From contig JAGTJM010000011.1 of assembly GCA_020747015.1 (NCBI GenBank), positions 744,001 through 808,000 of the forward strand: a stretch of 64,000 nucleotides of DNA, read 5' to 3'. The first letter of the stretch is position 1, and each line of letters starts with the position of its first letter. Below are positions 22,304-33,281 of the stretch, in pieces. The notes below the pieces were generated by a model. The model made no database searches. It was given only the letters and a program-made list of their open reading frames with translations, and was not told where the DNA came from. The stretch is from Pyrenochaeta sp. MPI-SDFR-AT-0127 (lineage: Eukaryota > Ascomycota > Dothideomycetes > Pleosporales > Cucurbitariaceae). A program made the translations under genes and the position numbers.

Positions 22304-22369
22304 CCTGCGTCCTACCTGCGTCCTACCTGCGTCCTACCTGCGTCCTGCCCGCGTCCGGCCCGCGTCTGC
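22304..22369 (+). repeat. Tandem 11-bp repeat, six units
   Basis: Units begin at 22304, 22315, 22326, 22337, 22348 and 22359. The first three are identical CCTGCGTCCTA and the last three diverge progressively (the fourth ends in G, then CCCGCGTCCGG and CCCGCGTCTGC). The gradient of decay suggests recent slippage at the left end. Confidence 0.9.
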
Positions 22370-23131
22370 GCACTGTGAGGACGCTCTCTCGCCTCTTGCA
22401 TCCCCGAACTGTCCCAGGCTCTGGCAAAGCGCAGACCCTGTGTTCCCGACAACGACTTGGCAGCCAAGAGTGTTGCGGCTCTTGAACAAGCCTTGTTGCC
22501 CTCTGCCAACGTCAAGTGGTACGTAAATCATCACCTTCTGCGCGAACCCCCTCGCAACATTCCCGAAGATTGCCTGTGCGACTGTGCCATATTTCTGGCA
22601 TGGTGTTGTGTGGCCCGGGATCGACTGTCGTCCCGTCCCGCTAGAGAAGCACTGCCACTCCCACCTCCATCGTCCCCGCGTGGGACCCGCGCAACGCCCT
22701 CCCAGATTGCCACTGCTGCGCTTTTGCACCCTCCGCAATGCTGACTGCGAGTTTGTGCACTCCAGCTCCTCACCCACGCCAGTGTTTGCCTTCACATCCC
22801 CCAACACGCCTGAGACAGTTGCCTGTCTTGCTCGACAGCACCACTCACAACCGGCCGGCCATCGACCCATCGCCAACCCCCAACACCAACCCCTGATCAC
22901 GACAACTACGCAAGCGCATCTGAGCATCCATCCGGCCGCGCCAACCTCCAAAGACAGACTGCTGGCGAGTGCGCTGCCCTCAGCACCTCTCCAGCACCAG
23001 CTTCCTCGCCATCTTGCCATTACCCGCCTTGGGCCATCGCACGAGCACCACGCTGATTGCGCTAGGTGCCCATCGTCGACATCCGTGTGGGTGTTTCTAG
23101 GTCTGGGTGATTGGAGGCGGGTAGCCGCATA

Positions 23132-23155
23132 ATGTGCACGATACAAGGAGTATGA
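23132..23155 (+). promoter_or_regulatory. Seven-codon uORF overlapping the arrestin start codon (ATGA)
   Basis: An ATG at 23132 opens MCTIQGV and stops with TGA at 23153-23155, which overlaps the main ATG at 23152 as ATGA. If transcribed, ribosomes would end translation exactly on the main start codon, the geometry used for termination-reinitiation. Whether the transcript includes it is unknown. Confidence 0.5.
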
Positions 23156-25778
23156 CTTCCAGCCACACGCGCGCAACCGTTACTCCATCGTCTCCGCTGG
23201 CGAGCCGGTCGTTCCTATCGAGGCTGAAGTCTCCCCTATCCTCCAAATCTCGCAATTACACCGAGTTCTACATCCAGTCTGACGATCCGCATCGCCAATA
23301 TGCACCGGGGGACATAATAAGCGGAACCGTAATCATCAAAATTGTGAAACCTTTGAGAATTACCCATCTTGTAGTATCCTTACACGGATATGCGCAAGTG
23401 TTTAAGAACCCAAATGCTCCCGGAGATGCATACAAAACCTACTCAACGACTGTTGGCTTGGGAAAGGGAAAGAAGGCAGGAAGTTATTTTGGTAATGGGT
23501 TTGCTTCGCTTTTCGAAGATGAGGTAGTGTTGTGTGGAGAGGGCAGATTGTCAGAAGGCGTGTACCATTTCAATTTTGAGCTAGAGTTTCCCTCCAAAGG
23601 TCTACCTAGCAGCATAGACGTAAGTTGGCTGAGGCATGTGCACTGACATCACGCTGATTTTTTATTTACCCTTAGTTCGAGCGAGGTACGGTATCGTACA
23701 TGTTGACTGCCACTTTAACCCGCCCCACGACCATTTCGCCGACGACGTCGTGTGACGCGAAGGTCTACCTCATGGACGCAATTGATATCGCGCCAATACC
23801 AGAGCCTAAGCCTCGTGTCATTTCCTTGGAACCCATCTCCAGACGAACACGAGCAAAATCGTCACGAAAACGGCCAGCAACCACCAACACAGAGGGAGAG
23901 CCACAAACGTCGAATGGAATGGAAGCCCCACATACTGGATCAACGTCGGAGGCAGGCGGTCATCCTGATGAGAGCGATGGTCCACGGAGCCCATCGCCCA
24001 GTGATGTCAGCTTTGAAAGTCAGATGAGCAGCGGGAATGCTTCGGGAACCGAGTACGGCGTTCGTTCCATTAACACTACCGCAGAAGGACTCTCATCGCA
24101 AAACGGAAGCCGAACAACATTAAAAGGCAAAACAATCACAGCCTCTATTGATGTGTTGAAAGGTGGCTTCCTTAGAGGAGATCAAATCCCAATCAAAGTT
24201 ACAGTTCACCACACTAAGCATGTGCGCAGTCTTAAAGGAATTATTATTACGCTATACCGTCAGGCAAGAGTGGATATGCATCCTGCATTACCCGTTGTGC
24301 CGAATAGCAAAGGCGATAAGACGAAATCAGAAGATTACTACCCCAAATCCAGGACAGGACTTGGTGGCCTGTCGCTCTCTTCCGCTGGGTCAAGTCATCT
24401 CTTTCGGAAAGATCTGTGCCAGTCTTTTGCGCCGCTTTTCGTTGACCCACGGACGCTTACTGCGGACGTCAAATGTGCTGTACGAGTCCCTGACGAGGCT
24501 TTCCCCACAATTTCCAACGTCCCTGGCGCTATGATATCATTTAAGTATTACGTTGAAGTTGTCGTGGATATTCAAGGCAAGCTTACCGGGCTTGACCGCA
24601 TGGTCGCCAATGCCGGTCTTGTTAATGTGCCTTCCGCCACTGGAGGTGCCTTGGGCACCGCGCGTGATGATACCACCAGTAACATGTTCTCAACCTGGGG
24701 GGGCAACTTCGTCGATACAGATCAAATACGCCGCGAAAAGGGCATTGTTTCCTCTCTTTTCGAAGTCATTATCGGCACCAAAGACAGTGAAAGGAATGGG
24801 AAGCGAAAACAGACACAAGGGCCGTTACTGAATGCACAGAATGGTGTTTATGAGATTCCATTTGATGACAACAACGATGCGAATGCTGTAGATGCCTACG
24901 GCCATGGCAATTACGGATATTATGAAAACGGACAGGGCTACGACTACAACTATGACCCAGCCTACTATGACGTTCCTGAATATGAGCAGCATAGCGCAAC
25001 GCCGGGCACCTCCTATCAAGCACCTTCAGCTCCTTTGGAGATCGAACAAGGTCTCTCAGAAAAGGAACGCTTGCGACGCGCTGAAGCACGCCTGCTTCCC
25101 TCCGAACCGCCAGACGTAACAGGGCCTTCATTACCTTTGGGAGCCGTTCGACATGGTATCCCGGCCTCCGCTCCCGTTCTACCGGAGGACGACGACCTTA
25201 ATCAATCATATCTTCCATCTGATTCGTTATCAGCAACGCTTGCACATCCGCCCCCACCCTTTCATGCCGCACACACCTCTCCATCAACAACAATATCTTC
25301 GCAGCGGTACATAACAGGCTTGACCAATCCCGAGACAAGAACGGCTATGCCAGGACCCTCGCTCACAGTTACTGGGAACCGCCAAGAAACACCGGCTCCT
25401 ATTGGGAGCAACGCAGATCACGCAAAGCCTCTCCCTCCCTTACCACGGCAGCCACCTCTTCAAGCGTCACGCGCAGTGCCTCAGTATTATCCCTCATCCC
25501 CCTCGCATATTCTGCCTACGGATGATAAGGAAGAGCTACAACGCCGGAGATTGGAGATGGAACGAAGTGCACCGCCAGGCGAGCATGATGACGAAGTGGA
25601 AATATTACAAGGCCTGTCAGCAGCACCTTCTAATGACATTCAAAGTCTGGGATTGACTCCATCGGCACCAATGCTAGATGATGATGATGAGGACTTAGTG
25701 GGTGCAATTAGGCATGGGGGAAGTTCACAAGGGCTCGTCGAAATTGGAAGTGATGCGTTACCCAAGTATCAGAGGTAA
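23152..25778 (+). CDS. Alpha-arrestin (Rod1/Art/CreD type) ubiquitin-ligase adaptor
   Basis: Two exons, 23152-23619 and 23676-25778, are joined over a 56-nt intron (GTAAGT..CTTAG, phase 0) to give 856 residues. The N-terminal arrestin domain has YAPGDIISGTVIIKIVKPLR, THLVVSLHGYAQVF, GVYHFNFELEFPSKGLPSSI and, across the junction, FERGTVSYMLTATLTRP. The C-terminal arrestin domain begins after a disordered linker, with GKTITASIDVLKGGFLRGDQ and SFKYYVEVVVDIQGKL. The last 350 residues are Pro/Ser-rich and acidic. No strict PPxY is seen; LPKY at the very C terminus and VPEY/VPQY are candidate variant PY motifs for an Rsp5-type ligase. Such proteins direct endocytosis of nutrient transporters at the plasma membrane. 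The start is the first in-frame ATG; a 7-codon uORF overlaps it. Confidence 0.87.
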
Positions 25779-26353
25779 TGTTCGCGTAAGTGGGTGTTCA
25801 TGGCGCAAGACAGGAATAATGTACTGCAAAAGGGTCGAACGAACCCCTCATTGTTTTTTAATATCAGTTTTAAGACGACACGATTTGAGTATTTGATGAA
25901 GCAAAGGCTCATCAAAGTCGGAGAAAAGAGGTCTCCACACTTTCTAGACTACGATACCTTCGTCACTTTATGGCATAAAGAAGGTTCGCATCGATCATGT
26001 CTCTTTTCTCCTCGAACTCAACCAAGTTCTCCTACTTAGTCAACTGAAGACAGCAGAACCATGAACCATTTACGCTGGAGCGGAGCAACTGTTCGAGCTT
26101 GACGCTCAAACTTCGCATGCGTCTTACCAGGACTATTGTGTCATGTTCCAGGAAGCTTAGCTATGGGCGATTCTAAGCAGAACCCCGAAAAGCATAGAGT
26201 GGCTATTCTCTCTGCTCGACTCCCGAGAAGTCCTGGATTCGCAGCATAGTGTACCATGGAATAAGTCCGCTTCAATTCCACAATGGTAGGAAATCGGATG
26301 GCTTGCGTCAGTGGTGCCAGCCATCAACTCATAGTGGCCCTGACCGCTAAGTT
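25779..26353. other. Convergent intergenic region
   Basis: 575 bp between the 3' ends of the arrestin gene and the coiled-coil gene. Nothing recognised beyond presumed 3' UTRs. Confidence 0.5.
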
Positions 26354-27080
26354 TTAGTTGATCTCCTTAATTCGGAGCCGAATGACAACCTCCAGGTCAT
26401 GGGAATGAGCGTCAAGTATAGTCTGTAAAACTGACAGTCTATCGGCTAGGGCAGCTTCAACTTTGACCTTCTGAGCCAGTAAATTTCGGAGGCTCTTCAG
26501 TTGTGCCTTTTGGAATGAGCAACTAGACCATCGTTAATACTATTGTCCGAGTTGTCGAGAGTATATCTAGAAGCCAAGGGCCATTGCTACATCCGTGACG
26601 ATAGAGAGCCACTAGAGAGGTTTATGCTACACAGGAGCAGCCGATAGTAACTTACATCTTCTCTTCATGATCACTAAAGAGAATGTTGAATGAGTCGTGG
26701 TATTCCTTGTAGCTGTTGTTGTAGGCCGTATTCACGTCGTTCGTGCGTTTCGCGTGGCGCACGCGTTGCTGAGTGAAGCATTAGCACAGGTTTCAGTCGC
26801 ATCCACGTCGGGTCTTGACACCCAGAGCAGTACAGCTATGAATTAGTCGGCGTTTACGTACACCGTCGACCATGTTTATCATTAGGTGCTCCACGCTGGT
26901 CATTTTTTGTGCTACATCCGGCTCAGTTTTTCCGATGGTCACGACGCTAGTATCTTCAAAGCTATGTATCTCGTCCTCTCCCTCAACGATCTGTCTCATA
27001 GTCTGTTCTTTCCCTTGGTGTGTGGCGATCTGTGAGGGCGAAGTGCGGCTCGATATCCTGGTAACTGGTGACGGTATCAT
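26354..27080 (-). CDS. Hypothetical small coiled-coil protein (166 aa, three exons)
   Basis: Exons 27080-26862, 26768-26656 and 26522-26354 join in frame (introns 93 and 133 nt, GTACGT..CTCAG and GTAAGT..TCTAG). Residues 1-30 are Ser/Thr/Pro-rich. Residues 30-73 are acidic and helical and end EHLMINMVDG. The middle exon is polar (RVRHAKRTNDVNTAYNNSYK, then SFNILFSDHEEK). The last exon is a leucine-heptad helix (QKAQLKSLRNLLAQKVKVEA, then LSVLQTILDAHSHDLEVVIR). No membrane span, signal peptide or known domain is visible. Three separate exons that are all open, correctly phased and bounded by good splice sites make this very likely a real gene. It is divergent from PXR1 with only 272 bp between starts, so the two may share a promoter. 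The long second intron could hide another small exon. Confidence 0.65.
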
Positions 27081-27352
27081 GGCTGATGCTGAGATCAGTA
27101 CTGAATTCAAGTCGTGTGATGGTTAAAAGTGCGATCAAGAACCGTTGTCTTGCCGTGCTCGGTCACAGAATCAGGATGGCTTTGTGCAGGCCAACGTTGA
27201 CGGGCCGAAATGTTGGGCGAGGGCCGCTTCCCTTCCAACATTGACGCCAAGATTTTGAACCTAGCGCCGAATCCACAAATTTTTGGCATGATTTGCGGAC
27301 TCCCGCTTTGCCTTCATATCAACCTCCTGTGAAGAGCAGCTCAGCAATCGCG

Positions 27353-28567
27353 ATGGGTCTTGCGGCACCAAAGAAGTATGAATACATTTCTAGCTAAAAA
27401 TCCCAGCTCACGTCCTGAATGCCCTTCTAACACCCTCTAGTCGGAGTAAAATCTCCAATGATCCGCAGAACATAACCTGGGCAAATAACACCACGCGCTT
27501 CGGTCACCGCATCCTCACTTCGCAAGGCTGGCAACCCGGGGATGCTCTAGGCGCAACAGATGCCTCGCACGCGGCCCACTACACTGCGGCCTCACAGTCG
27601 CATATCCGAGTGCTGCTCAAAGATGACAACCTAGGCTTGGGTGCAAAGCGAGGAAGCGAGCGCGCGGAGAATTTTGGCCTCGCAGGACTAGAGAGTATAT
27701 TAGGACGTTTGAATGGAAAAGAAGAGGAGGTGAAGAAGGAAGAGGAAAGGCGAGACGAGATTGAGAAGAGGGCATTCGTGTACAGAAAGTACGGCCTTAT
27801 GAACTTTGTCAGTGGAGGGTTTCTCGTGGGCGATAAAATTACAACGAAGGTCGATAACAATAAGGAACCATGGAGCAAAATCGAAGTAAAGTCTGACAAG
27901 AGCACGAGTAAGAGGAAGCGCGAAGAGCATGCAGAACTCGATGCGGGAGCGGAGCGTAACGAGGGGGAGCCAGTGCTGAAGCGCAAGAAGAAGAGTATGG
28001 ATCTACGAGAAGAAGCTAGGGAGGGCGTCGACAGCGAACTGGCTAAAACTAAAAAGGGAAAGAAGAGGAAGAGTGGAGGGAAAGATAAATCCAAGACTTC
28101 GCCCTCGCCCGATCCAGAATCGTTGAACTTGGACATTACTACATCGGCCTCGGATCCAGAGCTGCATACAGCTAAAGCAAGGCGGAAAGCGGAAAAGAAA
28201 GTTCGCAGGGAGGAAAAGAAGCTCAAAAAGGCTCTTAAGCAGGCTGCTAAGAAAGCCGCAAAATCGAGTGCCACAAACGAGGAGGGCTGTTCTGAGAGCC
28301 ATGGAGAAGAAAGCACAACAAGTGTTTCCAACCCAACATCAGTCCCCACAACGGGAAGCTCGACGCCCGTGCTGTCATCGGCTGGCCTGACGTTCAATGC
28401 CAGCAACGCTCGGGGCATGCATGCGGTAAGACAGAGGTGGATCCGACAGAAGAAGGCAGCTACTATGGATGCGCAAGCGATGAAAGAGGTATGTACAGAT
28501 TTGGTCTACACCACATGTCCAAGAGTTGACTTTGGCACAGATTTTTATGATCAAAACCCCGTCGTAG
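27353..28567 (+). CDS. pxr1: PinX1-related G-patch ribosome biogenesis factor (PXR1/GNO1)
   Basis: Exons 27353-27375, 27441-28488 and 28541-28567 give 365 residues. The start MGLAAPKNRSKISNDPQNIT leads into a G-patch (FGHRILTSQGWQPGDALGAT). FVYRKYGLMNFVSGGFLVG follows near residue 140, then a long K/E-rich basic tail. The final splice gives the conserved ending NEIFMIK-like (KEIFMIKTPS), a family hallmark, which fixes the last 27-nt exon. The yeast homologue acts in the nucleolus with Prp43 in pre-rRNA and snoRNA processing and can inhibit telomerase. The 23-nt first exon is typical for this gene. A 279-codon antisense ORF over the tail is a composition shadow. Confidence 0.92.
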
Positions 28568-29346
28568 CATTGTTTCCAGTGCAGTATAGTACGTGCATAG
28601 CGAGGCGTTTGGGTCATGTTGTATCTACGCTATTGAGTTGCGAATTCCTGCATAATTTTCCTTCATCATGAACTAGATTACCTAAAAGAATAAGTACCGA
28701 GAGCAAGATTTGTTTCCAGCTCTCCTGGACGTGATGTGATTGCGTTGCGATTGTGGCCATGCCCCCGGCCCCTCCGAACAAGCCGAACGTGGCGAACCAG
28801 ACAAGCCTCAGCCTCTTCCAATGCTACGGTAACCAACAAGCAGGAAGCGTTTTGGTACTTGCTAAGTCGTTGTCGCGTACGCCATGTACCATCAGTCACG
28901 GACGGCCGCCTGCCAGGCCTCGTGACGCCGTGCCATATGCAACAAAACGTCACGCCAAATGGCGAAGCAGAGGGCGTCTTGGGCACGGCTGCGCTTTTCC
29001 AGAAATCCCGGGGTTGTGTGTTCCTGCATGGGCGGCTTGAGACATTAGTTGATCACAGCTTGCACTAGCCTGCGCTGGGATAAGCCAATGTATAATGACC
29101 TCGCCCAACATTGATGGCCCATGAGCCAACAAGGCCTCCTGACGACACACGACTCTTGACATTTGACTTTGGGCATGGCGGCGAACGGAAGCATACGCAG
29201 AAAGACGTACGACGCACCAGGTGAGGCCGTCACAGGCGACGAGACCACCACGCCCGCCTTCATCATCATGGCTAACCTCGACTGCAGTGAGCCTTCAGCC
29301 GCGCACCACGTCGTCGCATGCCACCCAGACTCCCGAATCATCGCCC
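28568..29346. other. Intergenic, promoter side of mevalonate kinase gene
   Basis: 779 bp with GC-rich short ORFs in several frames but no recognised motif. The part after 29163 may be 5' UTR of the mevalonate kinase transcript. Confidence 0.5.
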
Positions 29347-31006
29347 ATGGACACGATGCCTGCACCGTTGCCCGCCAAGATGCCCTCGACGGCAACAGCA
29401 ACAACAGCAATCACGACAAACGGCACTCCGCCACTGCATCGGAAGCAGTCGTCGCCCATGATGCCTCCCTTTATGGTCTCGGCACCTGGCAAGGTCATAG
29501 TGTATGGAGAGCATGCCGTCGTGCACGGAAAGGTACGCCATGTCTCTTTGCACCGCTTGACGCCTGACTGACCGTGTCCAGGCTGCGATTGCTGCCGCCA
29601 TATCCCTTCGTTCCTACCTCCACGTCTCGTTTCTGTCCAAGTCGAACCGAACCGTCAAATTGCGCTTCCCCGACATACAAATGGAACACACGTGGAACAT
29701 TGATGATCTCCCCTGGGACTGCTTCTCAAAGGCAGGCAAGAAGAAGTACTACTATGACCTCGTCACCTCACTCGACCCCGACCTCATGGCTGCCATACAA
29801 CCTTTCATCGATGAAGTGTCGCCCAAAGCCCCCGAGTCGATCCGCAAGATACACCACGCCTCCGCGTGCTCCTTCCTCTACCTCTTCCTCTCCCTCGCGT
29901 CGCGCAAGGTGCCCCCGTGCGTGTACACGCTACGCTCAACCATACCCATTGGTGCAGGTCTGGGTAGCAGCGCCAGTATCTCCGTCTGCATCAGCGCTGC
30001 GTTGCTCATGCAGATTCGTGCATTGAGTGGACCCCATCAAGATCAGCCGCCTCAGGAGTGCGAACTCAACATTGAGCGCATCAATCGCTGGGCATTTGTG
30101 GGAGAGATGTGCATACACGGAAATCCTTCAGGGGTCGACAACACAGTATCATCAGGCGGCAAAGCGGTTCTTTTTCAACGTAGAGATTATGACAAGCCCC
30201 CGCTTGTCAAGCCCCTTTACAACTTCCCAGAACTTCCGCTGCTCCTTGTGAATACACGGCAGTCGCGCAGCACTGCTACTGAAGTCGCCAAAGTTGCAAA
30301 CCTTCGTTCACTGCATCCTGCAATCACAGAAAATATTCTCAATGCGATCGGTCTCGTCACTGAATCAGCACACAAGCTTCTCACCTCACCAGAATTCGAC
30401 CCCACCTCGCATGCTTCACTCAAGCATCTTGGCGAGCTTATTACTCTTAATCACGGTTTGCTTGTCTCCTTGGGTGTATCGCATCCCAAATTAGAGCGGA
30501 TTCGCGAACTCATTGACCACACCGGCATCGGCTGGACGAAACTAACAGGCGCCGGCGGTGGAGGTTGTGCCATCACCATTCTCAAGCCACAGCCCCCAGC
30601 ACTTACGAATGGCCACGGAAATGGCATGCCCCACCACGACTCTTCCTCAGACGATTCCGATACATCGTCCGAGCCCGATGCCGACTGCAGCGCGTCGATT
30701 ATCTCGAACGGCACAAAACTCAAGTACAAGATTCTAGATTCACTCGAGGTGAAGCTTGAAAACGAAGGATTTGAAAAGTTTGAGACCACTTTAGCTGGAG
30801 ACGGTGTTGGTGTGTTATGGCCTGCGGTTCTCCACAATGGTAATGAAGAGGAGGGTGGAGAGGAGATCGATCAGGAGAAATTCCTGAAAGCGGAGGGCAC
30901 CATTGGCATTGAAAGGTTGGTGGGTGTGGTCAGTACAAGGCGAAAAGTTGTGCGGGAGGTTAGGGAGGGTTGGAAGTTTTGGAGGCCGTGGGAGACGCAC
31001 GAGTAA
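29347..31006 (+). CDS. erg12: Mevalonate kinase
   Basis: Exons 29347-29532 and 29582-31006 (49-nt intron, phase 0) give 536 residues. GHMP-kinase motifs are complete: FMVSAPGKVIVYGEHAVVHG near residues 43-61, PIGAGLGSSASIS near 183 and TKLTGAGGGGCAITIL near 382. HGNPSGVDNTVSSGG lies between. The enzyme phosphorylates mevalonate with ATP in the cytosolic isoprenoid/ergosterol pathway. Relative to the compact yeast enzyme it has an N-terminal Ser/Thr extension of about 40 residues and an acidic insertion near residue 405 (DSSSDDSDTSSEPDAD) within the C-terminal domain, common in filamentous fungi. The chosen ATG is the first in frame with the motifs; internal methionines at M4, M12 or M43 are alternatives. 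Confidence 0.93.
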
Positions 31007-31537
31007 TACGCGGATACTGTCGTCTGAGGTGCGCATTACGCTGCATTGTAAGAGCTAGGTCAGGCTTGGGTTACGACATTCGATTCGAAACATTCCTCAT
31101 GGAGAATTTATTGTAGAATATGTTCGGGGGCTCATGAAAGGGAAAAGAAAAGGAGTTCTGGACGCAAGTCTTTTTTTTTTTGGTATGGACAATGAGCAGG
31201 TTCTACCTTGTACAAATCTAGCTCTGCGTTTTGTGTAGTCTGGCATCGTTAAGTATAATATCGTAATGTTGTTACAAAACAGATGGAGCATGAGCAGTTC
31301 AGAGTGCATGCACTGATTGGGCAGCAAAATTCAGACAATTTCACAGATACCGGAGCCGAGCCACTATGCGCCGAGCCCAACCCTTCACATTATGACAGTG
31401 TCACTGTACTCCCACTTTGCTTCGCCCACACCAGCACTCAACTGCAAAATTCTGCGCGACCGCAAATACACCTTTCCGACAACACCGCCCAGTTAACGAA
31501 GAACGCCTCCCGCGACTGTATACACCCTACCGCAATA
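31007..31537. other. Intergenic between mevalonate kinase and eIF3j genes
   Basis: 531 bp in tandem orientation, holding the 3' UTR of one gene and the promoter of the next. It includes a T10 run at about 31171-31180. No other feature. Confidence 0.5.
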
Positions 31538-32582
31538 ATGGCGCCTGGAAAATGGGGTACGTCATATACTCTCTGTTCGCCCTTACCATCTTGGCCGCCC
31601 CACGTTATTTGCGCAGACACACAGATTAACAACCGCGACGACAGACGATGAGGATGAAGAGAGCACACCCCCTTCTTCCCCCACAGCAGCACCCATAGCC
31701 CGCCGCGGCAAGTTTGATGATGAGGAAGATGATAGTGATGTGCGTCAGCCCACGCTGCCCCACGCTTGCATAACTTTTACCCCGCCATGCATAACAACAT
31801 TCATACTGATTTGGTACCCAGGTTCTAGAGTCGTGGGATGCCGCAGAAGATTCCGAGGTCGAGCGTGAAAAGGCGAAGAAGGCCGCCGAGGCCAAGGCGA
31901 AAGCTGATGCTGAGGCCAAAGCGAATCACAAGTCGAAGGCGCAACGCGTCGAAGAGCACAGGCAGGCAGCGCTGCGTCGACGGCAACTGGAGGATGACAT
32001 GTCGTCCGACGAGGAGGAAACCGAGGCTGAAAAGCGGGCCAGGCTGAAGCAACAAGAGTTGGACGGCTCTAGGGCACAAGCTGAGGAGCTATTTGGTGAC
32101 ATCGGTGTCAGTAACAAGCGCGCCGGCAAAGCCGTCACTCTGACGGATGAGAACAATCCGGGCAATGCGATAGACCTCAGCTCACTAACCCTCTTCAACC
32201 CCAACACCAAGGGCCAATTCACCAAACTCCTCGATACTCTCACACCCCTTGTCGCAGCCAACTCCAAGAAGGGGCAGTATTCTCTGTTTCTGCAGGAATT
32301 CACCAAGCAGATCGCAAAAGACCTTCCGAGTGATCAGATCAAGAAAATTGCAAGTGGTTTAACCACACTAAGCAACGAAAAAATGAAGGAAGAGAAAGCA
32401 GCTGAAAAGGGTGGCAAGAAGACCAAAGCTGCGAAGACGAAGACGACTCTAAACGCTGCGCGAGATGTGGGCGTTAGGGCCGATACCAAGGCTTACGACG
32501 ATAATGATTTTGGAGAGTAAGTGGAATTTAGTCTTCAGTCAAAACGGAGAACTAACTATATTCCAGTGATGACTTCATGTGA
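31538..32582 (+). CDS. hcr1: Eukaryotic translation initiation factor 3 subunit J (Hcr1)
   Basis: Exons 31538-31556, 31645-31739, 31822-32516 and 32567-32582 give 274 residues. The start MAPGKWDDEDEES, then RRGKFDDEEDDSDVLESWD is the eIF3j signature that contacts the ribosome A-site region. A long charged coiled coil (EREKAKKAAEAKAKADAEAK) follows, then GNAIDLSSLTLFNPNTKGQF, TLTPLVAANSKKGQYSLFLQ and the DDDFM C terminus supplied by the last 16-nt exon. The protein is a loosely bound eIF3 subunit acting on the 40S ribosome in initiation and recycling. All four splice junctions are phase-consistent and rebuild conserved residues. Confidence 0.93.
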
Positions 32583-33175
32583 GTACGACGCAGTAATGGT
32601 CTCGCGTACGTCTTTTGCTATGCATTATCGTGCCGTGCATGGCCCGGCCATGGACTGGTCAATCTATTGCACTTCAACAGCCACAGCAGGTGATCCCGCG
32701 CCCCGGTTTGGTGCCACATGTCTGTACATGACATGTCATCCGGTTTCTTGGTGGCAGTTCCCTTTCGGCTGTTCGGCTTCTTGACTGTTCAGGGCAGGAG
32801 GCGGCATCTCTTGCAAGCATGGATCCGCCTGGATAGCACATGATTCATAGATACCTATAGATGCAGGGAATGAAGATGAAAATTTCCTTTTACTTGCCCA
32901 TATACGTTTCTGTTGGGGTTTCAAAGCAAAAGCTATTCACAGCAGCCTGAAAACAAATGATGTGCTGGTGGAGACCACCATTCGATAGGTCAAGGCAAGC
33001 CTCCCTCCATTCATGGCTACAATGTGCATGTTTAGATATATCAAGCCCATGCTTATAGGCTATAAGTTTCATGATCTTACCAGACATTCTGGCTTCGGGT
33101 CAATCCAAAATTGGTTCACACCACCGCTACGACTGAGTCTTCGCGCTTCAAGGCCGCCCCAAACCTTCCCTCCCC
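32583..33175. other. Intergenic downstream of eIF3j gene
   Basis: 593 bp without recognisable features other than the presumed 3' UTR. Confidence 0.5.
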
Positions 33176-33183
33176 AAAAAAAA
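33176..33183 (-). terminator. Candidate RNA polymerase III terminator (T8) of tRNA-Gly
   Basis: Eight A residues on the plus strand give T8 on the tRNA strand, about 27 nt beyond the tRNA 3' end. T runs of this length stop fungal Pol III. Confidence 0.65.
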
Positions 33184-33210
33184 CACAAAGCGATCAAGAG
33201 AAGGATATTG

Positions 33211-33281
33211 TGCATCCTCCGGGAGTCGAACCCGAGCCAATTGCTTGGAAGGCAATTATCCTACCGTTGGACCAAGAATGC
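33211..33281 (-). tRNA. tRNA-Gly(TCC): tRNA-Gly (anticodon TCC)
   Basis: 71 nt that fold as a full cloverleaf without intron. The seven-pair acceptor stem is GCATTCT with AGGATGC (one T-G pair), the anticodon stem is ATTGC/GCAAT around CTTCCAA, and the T arm is TCGGG/CCCGG around TTCGACT. The discriminator is A. The internal B box GGTTCGACTCC and A box TGGTCCAACGG match Pol III consensus. Anticodon TCC reads GGA glycine codons. Confidence 0.95.

Larger units (their letters stand above)
21495..23151. other. 1.66-kb 5' region of the arrestin gene, with tandem repeats
   Basis: The region is CT/CG-rich, which lets long ORFs run on both strands (for example 22334-23176 minus), but none has a recognisable motif. 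Two short tandem repeat tracts and an uORF are listed separately. Confidence 0.5.

Noticed and set aside
22189..22369. Short regularly spaced repeats considered as CRISPR-like
   Set aside because: Units are 7 and 11 bp, directly adjacent without spacers, in a eukaryotic genome; simple tandem repeats.
22334..23176. 280-codon minus-strand ORF
   Set aside because: Lies across GC-rich repeats and the arrestin 5' region; composition is Arg/Trp/Gly/Cys-biased as expected from GC-rich noncoding sequence.
27579..28418. 279-codon minus-strand ORF
   Set aside because: Mirror of the K/E-rich PXR1 tail; the sense strand has conserved motifs and correct splicing.
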